DNA from: Taiwanofungus camphoratus
Lineage: Eukaryota; Basidiomycota; Agaricomycetes; Polyporales; Taiwanofungaceae
Length of the DNA: 64,000 nucleotides
Direction of reading: 5' to 3'
Assembly: GCA_003999685.1 (NCBI GenBank)
Contig: CP021220.1
Coordinates: 3,472,001 to 3,536,000, forward strand
Position numbers and translations under genes: made by a program
Part shown: piece by piece, positions 11,400 through 24,100 of the stretch
Layout of the letters: each line of letters begins with the position of its first letter
How positions within the stretch are numbered: the first letter of the stretch is position 1
The notes under the pieces: model-generated
Told to the model about the DNA's origin: nothing
Databases searched by the model: none
What the model saw: the letters and a program-made list of their open reading frames with translations, nothing else

Positions 11400-12818
11400 C
11401 TATTGTGGATACTGCGGGGGAGGCGCATCAGGATCATATGCGGCGGGAGGAACGCGCCGGTCTATCCTCTCCGCGATCAGTTCTATAATCCGATCGACGT
11501 TTACCGCTTCCGAATGTTGACCGACGGCAATCGTCGCCATGTGAATGGGCCGAGCTGGAGGTGCCTGTTCTTGGGAAACAGCTGGCTCAGTCGCAGGATG
11601 AAACTTAGAGGATTGAGCCATACTCTCCGGGGATGAGACCGCTACACGGACATTAGTCACCGAAGGCGAGGTTTCTGTAGCCGTGAACGGCTCCCTAGGG
11701 AAGCTCGTTATCAAGACGTGGTCCTTTTCGCGTATGACGCCTGCAAGGGGAGTCGAGCTTGAAAATGCAGTAGGACTCTCCGCCTTGTCGCTGGCAGTTA
11801 CAAGTCCTGAATGTTGCAGAGTAGATGTCTGCAAGTAGGGTCCGGATGGGGTCCAAACCATCCTGGTAGAACAGCAGAGCATCACCTATCATCCACATCG
11901 TACTGCCATTGTACTGTGTGCTAACTTCATCAAGGGACTGCAGATATCAGTCACACTGTGTCCAAGAGCAACCGATAACCGGTATACATACCACGTTGTA
12001 TAACCAGTTACCCCAATCTCGAGGCCCATGAACTGCAACAGCCAGGCCAGCTGTGAAATTGATGGTTACGGATGAGCCTAAAGTAGATGTCTGGTGAAAC
12101 GGAGACGGATGTGTGGTATTCGGGACTTGTTCATCCAGGGGCGGAACAGTCCAATTGCCTCTATATTCAAAGACTGCAGAATCCATGTTATCATAAACAA
12201 CCGGAGAAGGTGTGTTTGTCCCGGATCCGCTCCTAAGTGCAATTTGATGATAAGTTAGTTGATATACTCACCCGTCTGCAAGCAAGTTGGACACAACGGC
12301 ATAATCAAAGACAACTTGTTGGTTGCTGTTCAGCTCTGGTCGTGCAGTCAGGTTCACATAGTGAGTCCCCTGCGTCAGATTCTCCTGGATGAAGAGCAGT
12401 TCATCTGATGCGAATAGATTGGGAGAAATGGTACTGTCGATCGCGACGTCAAAGGAACTGTTGGCGGTCCCGTACAGGTAGATTGCCGACCCTAAACAAA
12501 CTTGCGTTGAAATGTGACTAAGGCCCCATCCGAGACTTACCATAGAACGGAAACATCAAGCTAGCCCCTGAGAAAGCCGTAATGTGCAGTGACTCGCCTT
12601 GAGCCTCATCGCCACCAGCAGTATTAAAGCCATCTGAACTAGAGTACCATGGTTGCCATCCGGTCTTAACCCAGTCACCGGAGCCACCATCCCCTATAAA
12701 TCTAGTTTCCTGTCAGTGGGCACACAAGGCAATTTAAACAAAGCTACGCACCGTGAGGAGCGTAGATCAAGAAAGAGCTGGAATCATCTATTGTGTGATT
12801 CCAAGCTCCACTGCTCAT
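11400..12818 (-). pseudogene. Galactose-binding-like surface protein gene, apparently lacking its membrane segment
   Basis: Spliced from ATG 12818, the product has two beta-rich domains like the tandem galactose-binding-like modules of Agaricomycete membrane proteins. The first runs from WNHTIDDSSSFLIYAPHG to FDYAVVSNLLADG; the second from NMDSAVFEYRGNWT to LLFYQDGLDP. Introns at about 12185-12265 and 12485-12540 and one after LYNV fit in phase. The far end (NVDRIIELIAERID, then PDAPPPQYPQ) matches the cytoplasmic tail of the same family. Between GLDP and the tail the frame changes, and the usual Ser/Thr stretch and transmembrane helix are absent. No signal peptide is visible. I therefore call it a probable truncated pseudogene. 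A missed intron or a sequence error could also explain it. A TATA-like box lies 70 nt upstream of the ATG. Confidence 0.5.
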
Positions 12819-13629
12819 TGCAAGTTCCAATCTCAAAGCGGAAGGAGGGGGATAATAGTGTGACTACAAATGTGCTCCTCTTTGAGCTTATATATCGGCA
12901 AGAGCGTTACATATGCAGAGACTCGACTTGTCCCTGCTTACTATATGCATAGAAGCGAGCCGCCAAGGACCTTTGATGCATAATGATCTGAACGTGATAT
13001 ATCACAAAGGCCTGATGTCAAACCTCTCTTGTTCCTCGGGTTCACAGGAGGCCGTGTCATGCTGGTCTGAACTGAGGACGATAAGATCAGTATCTGGAGA
13101 ATGGCGTTTTGCTGTAGCTGATGATCATAATCACCCTGTGGGATGAAATGAAAGCAGCGTACGCGGCGAAAGCGGCACGAATGATGGGAGCGAGTAGATC
13201 ACTTACATCGACAGCAGCAGGCACATTGAAGTTCAAGCTTCGAACACATTGTCACCGAGAGCTTGTGACTGAAGTCATGTCAAGTGATCGACAGTCGGTA
13301 ACGCATAAGTTGTTGTCTGCAGCGGTCATGGACACACCTGCTGTTGCATTATTTATGCCAGTGCAACTTGAAACACAATTTTAACGTTCGATGCCGAGCG
13401 CTGAGTCCTTCTGTCTGTCTGATACACATGATAACGGATTCCTCCAACACCAAACTTAATTCTCGTCTTCTATGTCATGCACGCAACTTTGCTTGATGAT
13501 TGCACAATCGTATGAATATACTTAGACTCGGGAGGACCTTGCTTGACATTTTCGTATCTATTTACTAGAATACTCTCCCTTACATAAGTATGAAAGTCAA
13601 GTTTCTGCAGAAAATTGGCTGGCGCAGAG
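12819..13629. other. Divergent intergenic region
   Basis: This is the space between the surface-protein gene and Ski2. Apart from the TATA-like box noted separately, I see only short open frames without domains. The Ski2 promoter should lie in its right half. Confidence 0.4.
12887..12895 (-). promoter_or_regulatory. TATA-like box upstream of the surface-protein gene
   Basis: On the minus strand this reads GATATATAAG, about 70 nt upstream of the ATG at 12818. That spacing suits a core promoter with a short 5' leader. The assignment rests on motif and position only. Confidence 0.4.
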
Positions 13630-16600
13630 ATGATCTCCGATTTGGAGATTGCCTACCCGCGTGATTTGCCGCGTCGGTGGCGCAGATATCGACCCGCTCA
13701 GACACTTACGATGTCTTCTGCAAAACGTCGGGTCCTCGACCAAATTCTGAATCCGAGTCCAAGAGATGCGGACGATATCTTGAATGATCTTGGACTATCT
13801 GGACTGCCCTCACGTGAAGAGGTCCACAAGGCGATAGAGGAAAAGCTTCTCCTTCCCAAGGATAGACTCCCAGAACATTGGCTTCCTACATACCAGATGT
13901 AAGACCTGGGTATTTTCCGTCTGACACAAATTTACATTTTACTAGACATTGGGAACATGCACTATCAATTCCTTCTTTGCTTACCCTTGAGCCTGCTCCA
14001 CCTCCGACAAGTCTTGCATTCGTACGGACTGGCCTACAGGGGCGAGTGACTGGTTACACTGAAGTATTTCTTATTCACGATGGATATTGTGCGTAAAAAT
14101 AATATCTTTGCAGGTTTCCAATCCTCATGTATCCTCCGGACTCACATCAACTTCCCTTGATCGCGCTCCTGGTCCGAGTAACAGTTTCGTGCGAGGAAAA
14201 TCGGGTTACGTTCCCTTTTGGCCCGGGGGACTGGACAACGTTCTTAAGGACTCAAATGTCCTTGAAAACCTTAATGAAAGATCAAAAGGCGTGCGGACAG
14301 TCGCGCCTGGACTCAGTCGTGGTTTGCGCTTCCCCGGCGACGAAGTTGAGGATTCAACTCTTCCCGACTTCGAAGCTACTTTGGAAATGGACAAGAAGAA
14401 GGATATAGATACGGTTAAAAAATAAAACTTCACAAGCTCTCTAAACTCGTCTGAGCGTTCTTCTTGCAGTATGATGACTTGCATAAAGCGAGCGGAGATG
14501 GCCAGGCCACAGCCGCACCATTGACACAGGCGTCTGAAATAGATGATCTCCTTCCGACGTCCGTGAGTTCGCTTCATTTCTGCGGATACTATACAGTCCC
14601 CATTATGATTGATATTTCGTACAGAGGTCGCATCTAAGTTCAATTACTTCAGTGCATCGCCCAACGCGTCGTGCGCAGATCCACAAACGGGACTGGGCAC
14701 GTGAAGTCGATATCAACAAGCCGTTGACTAATTTCCATGAGCTTGTACCAGAAATGGCGCATAAGGTTGTAATGATCCGGCCGTCAGCTGTCGTTTCACT
14801 AATTTGATTCGGGGGACAACAGTATCCCTTCGAGCTGGATACATTTCAGAAACAAGCCGTATATCACCTCGAAATGGGAGACTCTGTATTCGTTGCTGCA
14901 CATACATCGGCAGGTAAGACTGTGGTGGCAGAATATGCCATTGCGTTGGCCGGGAAGCATATGACAAGGTAAGTAGCTTGTTGCTCGTCGATGCTCTGCG
15001 TCTGATGAATATTGATAGAGCAATCTATACATCACCCATAAAAGCACTATCAAATCAAAAGTACCGCGACTTCAAACAGACCTTCTCATCGTCTTCGGTC
15101 GGTATATTGACAGGAGATGTACAAATAAATCCGGAAGCCAACTGCCTTATCATGACAACAGAGATTCTGCGCAGTATGTTGTATAAGGGCGCTGATCTAA
15201 TCCGCGACGTCGAGTTCGTCATATTTGACGAAGTCCACTACGTAAACGATGCGGAGGTCGGTCTCAAAAATATCTACACTTGATCGAAAGCTTATCTCAT
15301 TTGTTTCAGAGAGGTGTAGTGTGGGAGGAGGTTATCATTATGCTACCGGATCATGTCAACATCATCTTACTCTCGGCGACAGTTCCGAATACGAAAGAGT
15401 TCGCCGACTGGGTAGGGTGAGTGGAGTTACTTCTCGTTGAAGAGCAATCCTGATGCTCCGGTAGACGTACAAAAAAGAAGGATATATATGTGATCTCAAC
15501 CGCCAAGCGGCCTGTGCCGTTAGAACACTATCTTTACGCTGGGCGGGATTTGCACAAAATCGTAGATGCTAATAGACAATTCCTGGGCCAAGGGTATTTA
15601 TCTACGCACACTGTCTATGGGGTCGTGTTAATCTGACACTTATGATCAGATACAAAGATGCTAGCGAGGCTCTTCGACGGAAGCAAGATAAGGAGCGGGA
15701 GGCAGCGGGGTTACCGCCGGTCCAACGTCTGGGTGCCCGTGCCGCAGCACCACAACGAGGTCAACGCGGCGGACCTGTCGGACGTGGAGGCCAACGAGGA
15801 GGCGCACCTACCAGAGGGGCTCCTGTTTCTCGAGGCGGATCGCCTCGGACATTCCATCAACCTGACAAGAATCTTTACGTTCATTTACTAGGTAATCTTC
15901 GCAAGAAGGCACTGCTGCCTGTGGTCGTCTTTACCCTCTCGAAGAAGCGATGCGAGGAGAACGCAAGCACACTGACGAATGCAGATCTATGTACGTCGGT
16001 GGAGAAAAGCGAGATCCACGTGGCGATCGAAAAAGCACTCTCTCGATTGAAGGGTCAGATGTCTAGAATGCCTCATCTGTCACCATTATGCCATCATCTG
16101 ACGTGTGTCACTCACAGGAAGCGATAGGCAGCTTCCACAAATCCGAAGAATGCGTGATTTACTTTCTCGAGGTATAGGAGTACATCACGGCGGGTTACTT
16201 CCTATTGTTAAAGAGGTAGACACCTTGTCTCCTCATGAACTGTCAAAGGGACTTATTGGCTGTGATAGGTTGTGGAGATTTTATTTGCTCGTGGTTTGGT
16301 CAAAGTATTGTTTGCAACAGAGACCTTTGCTATGGCATGTCTCAACTTTCTGTGTTTGGTGCTACTCTGCTGACCGCTCTCTAGGGGGTGAACATGCCTG
16401 CCAAAAGTGTTGTTTTCTCTGGTATCCGTAAACATGACGGTCGTAGCTTCAGAGATATACTACCAGGTGAATACACTCAAATGGCAGGGCGTGCTGGTCG
16501 TCGTGGTCTAGATTCCACTGGTACCGTTGTTATTATTGCCAATGATGAACTGCCTGAGGTCAGTAATGAGTAATTAATTCATCCTGTACTTCGGTCTGAT

Positions 16601-18543
16601 ATGGTTATAGCAAGGCACATTGACTACAATGATTTTGGGCACTCCTTCCAAGCTGCAGTCCCAATTCCGCCTGACATACAATATGATTCTTAACCTCCTG
16701 CGCGTAGAGGCATTGAGGGTTGAGGAAATGATCAAGCGAAGTTTTTCTGAGAACCGATCCCAAAAGTTGTTACCAGACCAACAGAAGAAGGTCATCGAGG
16801 TAGGAGACCTTCATATTTATTCAAGACTCCTCATTCAACCAGAGAGCACAGAGTGAGAAAGCTTTATCTCGATTTCAAGATTTAGCCTGCGAAGACTGCT
16901 TGCCCGATATTGAGCAGTTTTATGACACTTCATTTGACATAGTCGAATGCAATCAAGCGCTACTATCGATGGCTGCTAGCCGTCCTCAGGGCGCTAAACT
17001 TCTGACAGCTGGAAGGGTGGTGGTATTACGGGACGGCGTAGGTCGCATTCAGTGCACCTAAGATGTGCGACTAACATCTCCCCAGCATTTCAAGTGGAAC
17101 GTGGCAGTACTTCTCAAAAATGCAGGTGTCCAACTTGACAAAGTGAAATTGTACTACGTATTGGTATTAGTGGATGCAGATGAGAAGGGTGGCAAGCATG
17201 GTATAGGCGCCAACTATTCTCTAAACATATCGTTCTCAGCTTTTTACTGATCAGACATGGATGCTCAAAACCTTCCACCACGATGGCCTCCGAACCCCGC
17301 CTCTCTAGTCGTTGATAATCCCACTTATGAATTTAGCACAGTGCCTCTGACGAGTGTTACAATGGTAACCAGCCACACAGTAAAGGTAGATGACGCTCAC
17401 AAGTTCTCATCAACGATCACTGACGGTCAGGACCAGGTTGATGTGGATTATATTGTATTTGCGCACCGCATCTCTCACATGCAAGACGCCATTCAATCAT
17501 TGACGGCTGTTCTCGAGCAATGGCTGTCGTCCAAAACCATTCCAGAGGTAGACTGGAGTCGTATTCGTTCTCTAGACTTCCAAGAGATCTTACGATCGAG
17601 AAACGAGCTGGCGAAGCGGCTAGCTGATTATGCTTGCACACTCTGTGAAGCTTTCGATAGCCACGTGAGTGACGGTCATTCGGAGTTTAGCAACGAATCT
17701 TCCCTGAATTGTTTCATAGTATGCCATCACTCACAGAAAGAAGGTATTGCAAGCGAATATCGCAGAGCTCAGAAGGACGATTTCCGACCAGAACCTGGAA
17801 TTGATTCCCGACTACGAGCAGAAAATAGCTGTTCTAAAGGAACTTAAATTCATCGACGAAAATTCGACCGTACTACTGAAAGGCCGAGTCGCTTGTGAAG
17901 TGAGTACCATGTATGTATTGGGTCAATGGTGGGTGTGTCTTGACAAGCGCCGTAGATCAACTCCGCAAATGAACTCATTTTAACGGAGCTAATTCTCGAG
18001 AATACTCTCGCGCCGTATGAACCGGAGGAGGTTGTAGCACTGCTATCCTGCTTCGTATTCCAGGAGAAAACGGAAATAGAACCTATCATACCGCCGAAAT
18101 TGGAGGAGGGACGAGAGGCTATTATGAGCATCGCCGAGCGGGTCGGGCGGATCCAAGATTATCACAAGGTCACAGGAGAAGAGTTTCGTGCGCTCAAGTT
18201 TGGTTTGATGGAAGTCGTTTACGAGTGGGCGAAGGGCATGGTGAGTATGCTTGGGTAAGAAAAGTTATCGATCTCATGACCATCTTTCCAGCCTTTCGAA
18301 CAGATCACGGAGCTGACCGACGTAGCCGAAGGAACAATTGTCCGCGTTATTACACGCCTCGACGAAACTTGTCGCGAAGTCAGGGATGCCGCTCGAGTTA
18401 TCGGCGACGCTGAGCTCTTCAAGAAGATGGAAGAGTCACAGATTAGGATCAAGCGAGATAGTGGGTCCCGACTTGTTCAAGATTGCAATACGCTGCTTAC
18501 AAGCATTTTCCTAGTTGTATTTGCTGCAAGCCTGTATTTCTAG
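13630..18543 (+). CDS. SKI2: Ski2-type DExH RNA helicase of the cytosolic SKI complex
   Basis: Ski2 is the ATPase of the SKI complex, which feeds mRNA to the cytosolic exosome. Motifs in order: an N-terminal region ending [14 protein letters not shown]; Walker A AHTSAGKT (14898-14921); [16 protein letters not shown]; the DEVH box (15227-15238); ILLSATVPN; an Arg/Gly-rich insert with several RGG units (about 15.7-15.85 kb); [33 protein letters not shown]; the arch region; and a C-terminal DSHCT domain ending [11 protein letters not shown]. The RGG insert and the ending favour Ski2 over Mtr4. About 15 short introns are needed. One, 16335-16384, has a GC donor. The last intron leaves only IVFAASLYF in the final exon. 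The ATG at 13630 is the first in frame; the true start could be an upstream exon. The product is roughly 1,250-1,350 residues. Confidence 0.92.
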
Positions 18544-18802
18544 TCAATTTACATCTCAAACCTATGTTGTACACGTACAAGCTAACGTTATCATGGCTCA
18601 GCCGAGGCGGGACTTGCCTAGATGAATGGCAGAAGACATTGCAATTTGAACGGACTAACTTGTACGATCTGATAGAAAGAGAATCCTGGAGCCTTATATC
18701 GTTCGCCTCGCAAGCCCAATATAATATATTAGTTTCATCTTTCCAACAGACAAGCACGGTGGAATACGATTGTAACATTATGCTAGAAGAGGCCGCCTTC
18801 TT

Positions 18803-20890
18803 TTACTTCCGTTTCTTCACAGTGGAATCTGCTGCCTTCTCGCTACCTGCGGGGGCGACGGGCGCAGTCTCAGTCTTCTGTTTATCATCAGGTGTAGGGG
18901 CATCAGTTTTCTTTGCCGACTGTAATATGCATCATGGTTAACAACCATAGACCAACGCGCATATAGATTTACCTTAGTAACTGGCTTTTGTGACGCGCCA
19001 ACGAGACCGAACATAGCACCGAGCATACCGAAGAGAGTAATAACCGAAAGAGCAAGAGCCGCACCAGTCTCAGGTTGAGTCTTGAATGCAAGCACAGGAT
19101 CGAGACGCGCGAGGTCGACAAACTTGAAGATCTTGGCGCGGAGGAACTCGACGGGATCCTCACGGAAGGAGACCTCCTCATCCTCGTCAATGTCCTCAAC
19201 CTTCTTCGCTTTGGACTGTGCACTCTCAAGCGGCTTCTTGACATCGAATGTCTCAGCCTGGAACGCCTTGGCATCCTCAACAGAGTGGCCAATGTAAATG
19301 TTGTCGAAGAGAATATCCTCCGTCATGGTCCAGAGCTCAATACCTACACCGCCCTGTATACCATGCAAGGTCAAGGAAAAGTAGACAAGCGCAATGACGA
19401 CTTACAATCTTGTTGAGGCTCTTGACAGGTGTCAAATCCTCGTAATAGTCGGGGTTGGCAATCTTGCGGGGTGCCCACTCGCCCTTATAGGCAGGGTTGT
19501 CAATCATGGGAGCGTACCATTTGCCCTTGTACTTGGGGTTGGCCTTCATAGGGCTACAGGCATTAAATGTAAGTATTATGCATTTCGACAAGAGTATATG
19601 CACGCGCACCGCTTCCACTCGCCACAGCCAGGAGCCTCATCACACATGGGGTTGTGGACTGTGGGTGCGATCCAGTCACCATCTTCCTCATCATCCCATT
19701 CCTCGGGCTTCTCGGCGTCTGATACAGCGAGCCCGTCAATACAGCCTTGCCACATACAAGCGTGGTGGCGTACCAGGGTCAGGAATAGTCTCCGGCTCGT
19801 CGTCAAGCCACCCCTCGGGTTTCTCAGCCTCCTCGTCAGGGATCTCATAGGGCTCATTCTCGTCCCAATCATCAGGCTATAATGCGGCGATGAACACATG
19901 CAGTCTACACCATATCATGGCACAGACCTTCGTCGCATCGGGATCCGAGATTCTCTTCGTGTCGACCCAGTCAGTAGGTTTCTTGTCCTCAGGGTCGTCA
20001 ATCTCCTTGGGTGGATTAACGGGGGGATCAAAGTCCTCAAGCAGGCTGCCAGACGCCTTGCTCTCACCGTTGAATAGGACATCGAAGGTGTTATCCGGGC
20101 TTTAAAGCACCGTGAGAACAACCCAAACACGCGAGGAGTTCAGAGCTCACTTTACAATGAGAGTGTAAAGGTTGGTCAATTTCTCAATTGAAGGCTTTGG
20201 GGGCGTCTTGAGGTGCTTCTCCTCATATTCACCAGTGATAGGATTTTTATGGCGGAAAATGAAGTGAATCTGTAGGGGGACACGTTCAAAAACACTTGTC
20301 ATAAATCAACAAGCTGAACGCAGTATACCTTCGTCCCGGGACATGTCAAGTCGGGACCGAACATAATTGTCCATGGCGTCTTGTCCGAGAACTCTTTGCC
20401 CTCGGTCTGGAAGCCATCCTCAAGTAGCTTGAGGTAACCACCTCCGCAATTACCACCCTTCTGATATTTGACCTCGTATTGTACAACTAGCGGCTTGGCG
20501 CTGAAGTCAATTGCCTCAGAGAAAGGAGCGGAAATGGCATGGTGAGCAGCCTTGGTCTTGGCAACAAGACCCTTGCTGCCCTCAATAACAGAATCAGAAG
20601 GTTCTTCTACCTCCCACTTGCCAACATAACTGAAAGTTTCGCCACCAACTGGAGTCTTCTTGGTCGCCTCGGACGGCGTCCATCGTTCCGACCAATCGTC
20701 AGTAAACTGCTCAAGGAAGGGCGCCTTGAGCTCGGTGGGCTGGAATAGTAATAAAATTGGTCGAAAGCTATAGTCACTGGTCAATTGCTAGACTTGCCTT
20801 GAACACAGGCTTAGATTCTTCTGCTGCATCGGCTGCCACAGCACTGGTAGCAGCAAGAGCAAGCAAGGCAGAAAGCGCTACTCTTCGCAT
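18803..20890 (-). CDS. Calnexin, ER membrane lectin chaperone
   Basis: Calnexin binds monoglucosylated glycoproteins in the ER. The protein starts at ATG 20890 with a signal peptide ([19 protein letters not shown]). The lectin domain follows: [46 protein letters not shown]. The Pro-rich arm carries the family repeats, including [45 protein letters not shown] and GGIGIELWTM. A single transmembrane segment ([20 protein letters not shown]) leads to a short cytosolic Lys/Ala-rich tail ending STVKKRK, compatible with basic ER retrieval. The stop TAA is 18803-18805. At least six introns are present. It is tail to tail with SKI2 (259 bp between stops) and shares its upstream side with the Snu114 3' end. 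Two ACGTGG cores upstream may be unfolded-protein-response sites. Confidence 0.95.
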
Positions 20891-21014
20891 TGTATACGAA
20901 GGACCGAGACAGAGAAGGAGAATACAACTACGAGGGGAAGAGAAACGAGCGAGGGATATGAGTGAAGTTGTAGTGCGAGCTAGGCTGCTCTAAATGCCAT
21001 TCGGCAGATTCCTG

Positions 21015-21054
21015 CCACGTATACACCTTTCCACTGCGTTCTAAACTCCCACGT
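21015..21054 (-). promoter_or_regulatory. Pair of ACGTGG cores upstream of calnexin, possible UPR elements
   Basis: Read on the calnexin strand, ACGTGG occurs at 21015-21020 and 21049-21054, about 125-165 bp upstream of the start codon and in the same orientation. ACGTGG is the core of the animal UPRE and of bZIP sites used by Hac1/XBP1-type factors, and calnexin is a common target of that response. The function here is inferred from motif and position only. Confidence 0.3.
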
Positions 21055-21189
21055 GCGCGTGTACCTTCCGACCCATCGGCAACAGTTTGGCACTGCTCGC
21101 GCTGAGTCCCTAGCTTCTCTTGTGGTAACGCAAGGCAGCGAAAACAAATTGCAAGACACAAGTACGGATACATTTACAACAACAGTACA

Positions 21190-24100
21190 CTACCCTAAAA
21201 GATCTGCATGTCCCGACGCCGAAAGCGCCAGCTGTACAACGAGAACAGTGTAATCAGCGTGTGTAGCATGCCCTTCCAGGTGACCTATCACTCACTATGA
21301 ACTCGTCGTCCAGATATTTTGAGACGGCAATTTGATCGCCGAGGCCTTTTCGTCGCCGCGTCTTCAACACTAGATCTCTTGCTAACGCTTGCCCAGACGC
21401 GGGTTCGAGCGGCCGAAGCTTGATACTTGTGTCAGTAGGATCCCCTGTTAGAACAGCCATTCAGCGCCCACTGTCACACGAGAGGGAGCACAAAACTGAC
21501 CAGGTACAATTGACCAATGATCGAATACTTGTAAACAGAATGCTTGACCTTGCGTCGCTGTCCTAAGGTCCGTTTCGAAGCCGTTGGCATCTATCACAGG
21601 GATAAGAGCCTTCACAGTGTATAGTGGAGAACCCGCTTTCGGAATATCTTGAGTGACATGACCACGCCGTCGGGCAAGGACAGTGTATACTGCAGATATA
21701 CAATCTGCTGGCGCCTGAACCTCGACGAAGTAGATGGGCTCCATAAGCCGCGGTGTAGCCTTCAGGCCCACGATATTAGATCATTTCCAGATACGACCTA
21801 GATCAATACTTACCATCAGGAAGGAAGAGTAGCAAACACGACGCGCGGTTGGGACAATCTGTCCGCCGCCTCGGAATATCGGCTCCTGTGCGAGGCTAGC
21901 GTCTAGTATGCGGAACTTCACATTGCGCATCGCTGACGGATGCACCATCAGCTGCAGCAGCCAATAGAAGTGAGACAGCACTCACGTTCGTCACACAGTG
22001 GACCTTCACGAGCGCCCCACTGGAAGCCTTGTTTTATGTGCTCCTTCACGGAACCGAGTAGTTTCTTGTCGATCTATAAACCCATTTTAGCTATGCAATG
22101 GTATGTTCTCGAAGGAGACTTCCATACCTGTGAAGGGAGTGTGTCGTCCAGTAAAATATTTGGACCACTGTCATCTGGACCAAATGCCCATATTGATCGG
22201 GACGCCAGTAAATCCCATTGATACTTCTCTTCGAAGAACTTGCCCCGCTCCTTGGGCGACATGCGCATGTTGACTCGACCTGTCTCGATGTCCTCCGCTA
22301 TGCCCCGCTCAAGAGGTTCCGCGATCATGGTGATTTTGTTTCTTTCACGACAACATCATCAGTAACATTGTGAGGCTGGGAGCGATCGGTGACTCACTTT
22401 TTGTTTGGCGTATCGGCGTAACACTTAAGCGCACTCGTCTCGAGAACCGTCTCACAGAACTTCGTGACAGGATCCGACACCTTGATTTCGATCTCAGAGA
22501 ATAACCGCCGCAAATCATGCATGACACAGTCCAAGTACAGCTCTCCTGTCCCAATGAGCACATGCTCACCACTCTCTTCAACCTTCGTAGATACCAGCGG
22601 GTATGACTTGTTGATGCTCCGCAGACCTGAAAGCATTTTTGGAAGTTCTGAGGGAGCAATGGGCTCGATGGCAATTTTGAGGACAGACTGGGTCATGTGT
22701 TTGATGGGACGGAAAATGTGGAGGTCATCATCGATTTCGACCGAAGCCAGGGTGGCCGTTTTAGTGATAGAATTGTCGACACCACCAAGTAGAACCAAGT
22801 TCCCAGCAGCGACTTCCTCTGCAGGAACGAAGTACCTGGCCAAACGCGTCATTAGAGCACGAGAAGTTCATAGAGATCATTTAACCTACCGCGCTTCGTT
22901 GATCCAGATATCTTCCACAACTGCTTTCACCATGTCTTCCTCGTCTTCTGGCGAGTAACCCTCACCAAGCACCTTGACGTCCATGCCCTTGCGGATAGTG
23001 CCACTGATGACACGCCCAAAGGCTCTGAATGATTGCGCGTCCGTTGTGTGGTACAGCTTCGCAATCTGCACCATGATAGGGCCTTCTGGGTCACAAGCTT
23101 TCATATGGGACACCAATTCTGAAGACATGGGTCCCGTGTATGTCCGCTCAACCTGACATCGAGTTGTGAGTCGTTGATGACATAGTACAGCAAGTAAAGA
23201 CCAGCAGACCTTATTGGCCGTCCCTTCAATAGGCGAGGGAATGTGCTCGACGATCATGTCCACCAGGCCCACAGCAGGGCCGAAGAACTGGTCCAGCACG
23301 GCTTTGAGAAGCGGGCGCACATCCATTTTGTACATCACCGGCGCTAACGTGATACGCAAGGTATTCAGCGTCTCCTTGAGACTGTCCGTTTCCTCGCTGA
23401 GTACCTGGCTGTATAACTTGTACAGAGGTTCGAGAACGAAGTGCACGAAGGTTCTATTTGCCTCCGGGTCTGCTGGCTTACGAGAAAATTTGCGAGTCTC
23501 GTTATTAAAGTATATATTACCCCAAAGGCGGTCAGCAAAGGCGGGAACATCCAAGGGACCTATCGGAAGCAAGTCAGAATACATGAACAAGAACCACCAA
23601 TCACGCATCGTAATCATACCGTAAGTATCGGCATACATCTGGGCAAATGAACGAAGTGTGAAACACCAGTGCATGTCAGTGCTTGCAAACGCAACGTTGC
23701 CATTCTCTGGGCTGAGTCTTAGCTCTGGGTCCGGGTTGATGCCACTGTATGTGAAGATGTGAAGATGTGAGAAGGAAACCGAGGAAATGACTGATCAGGA
23801 CCTAATAATGGTGTTGACTTCCTCGATAGTATGCCTGATCTTATAATAAGCATCGGCAGGCTTGATACGGAGTTCAAGAATCAAACGGTCGATCTTGTTA
23901 ACGACCAGAGTTATCCTGACACCCTCTTGCAAAGCGTGCCGAATGATATACTCTGTGTTGACCATGACCTGGAATCATCAGATTATAGGTATGCACAGTA
24001 ACACCAGTGCAATGAATTGGTATTACCCCTTCAACGACGTCTACTACGAGGACAATACCGTCCACGAGTCGCATTGCCGAGGCAACTTCGTCCATAAAGT

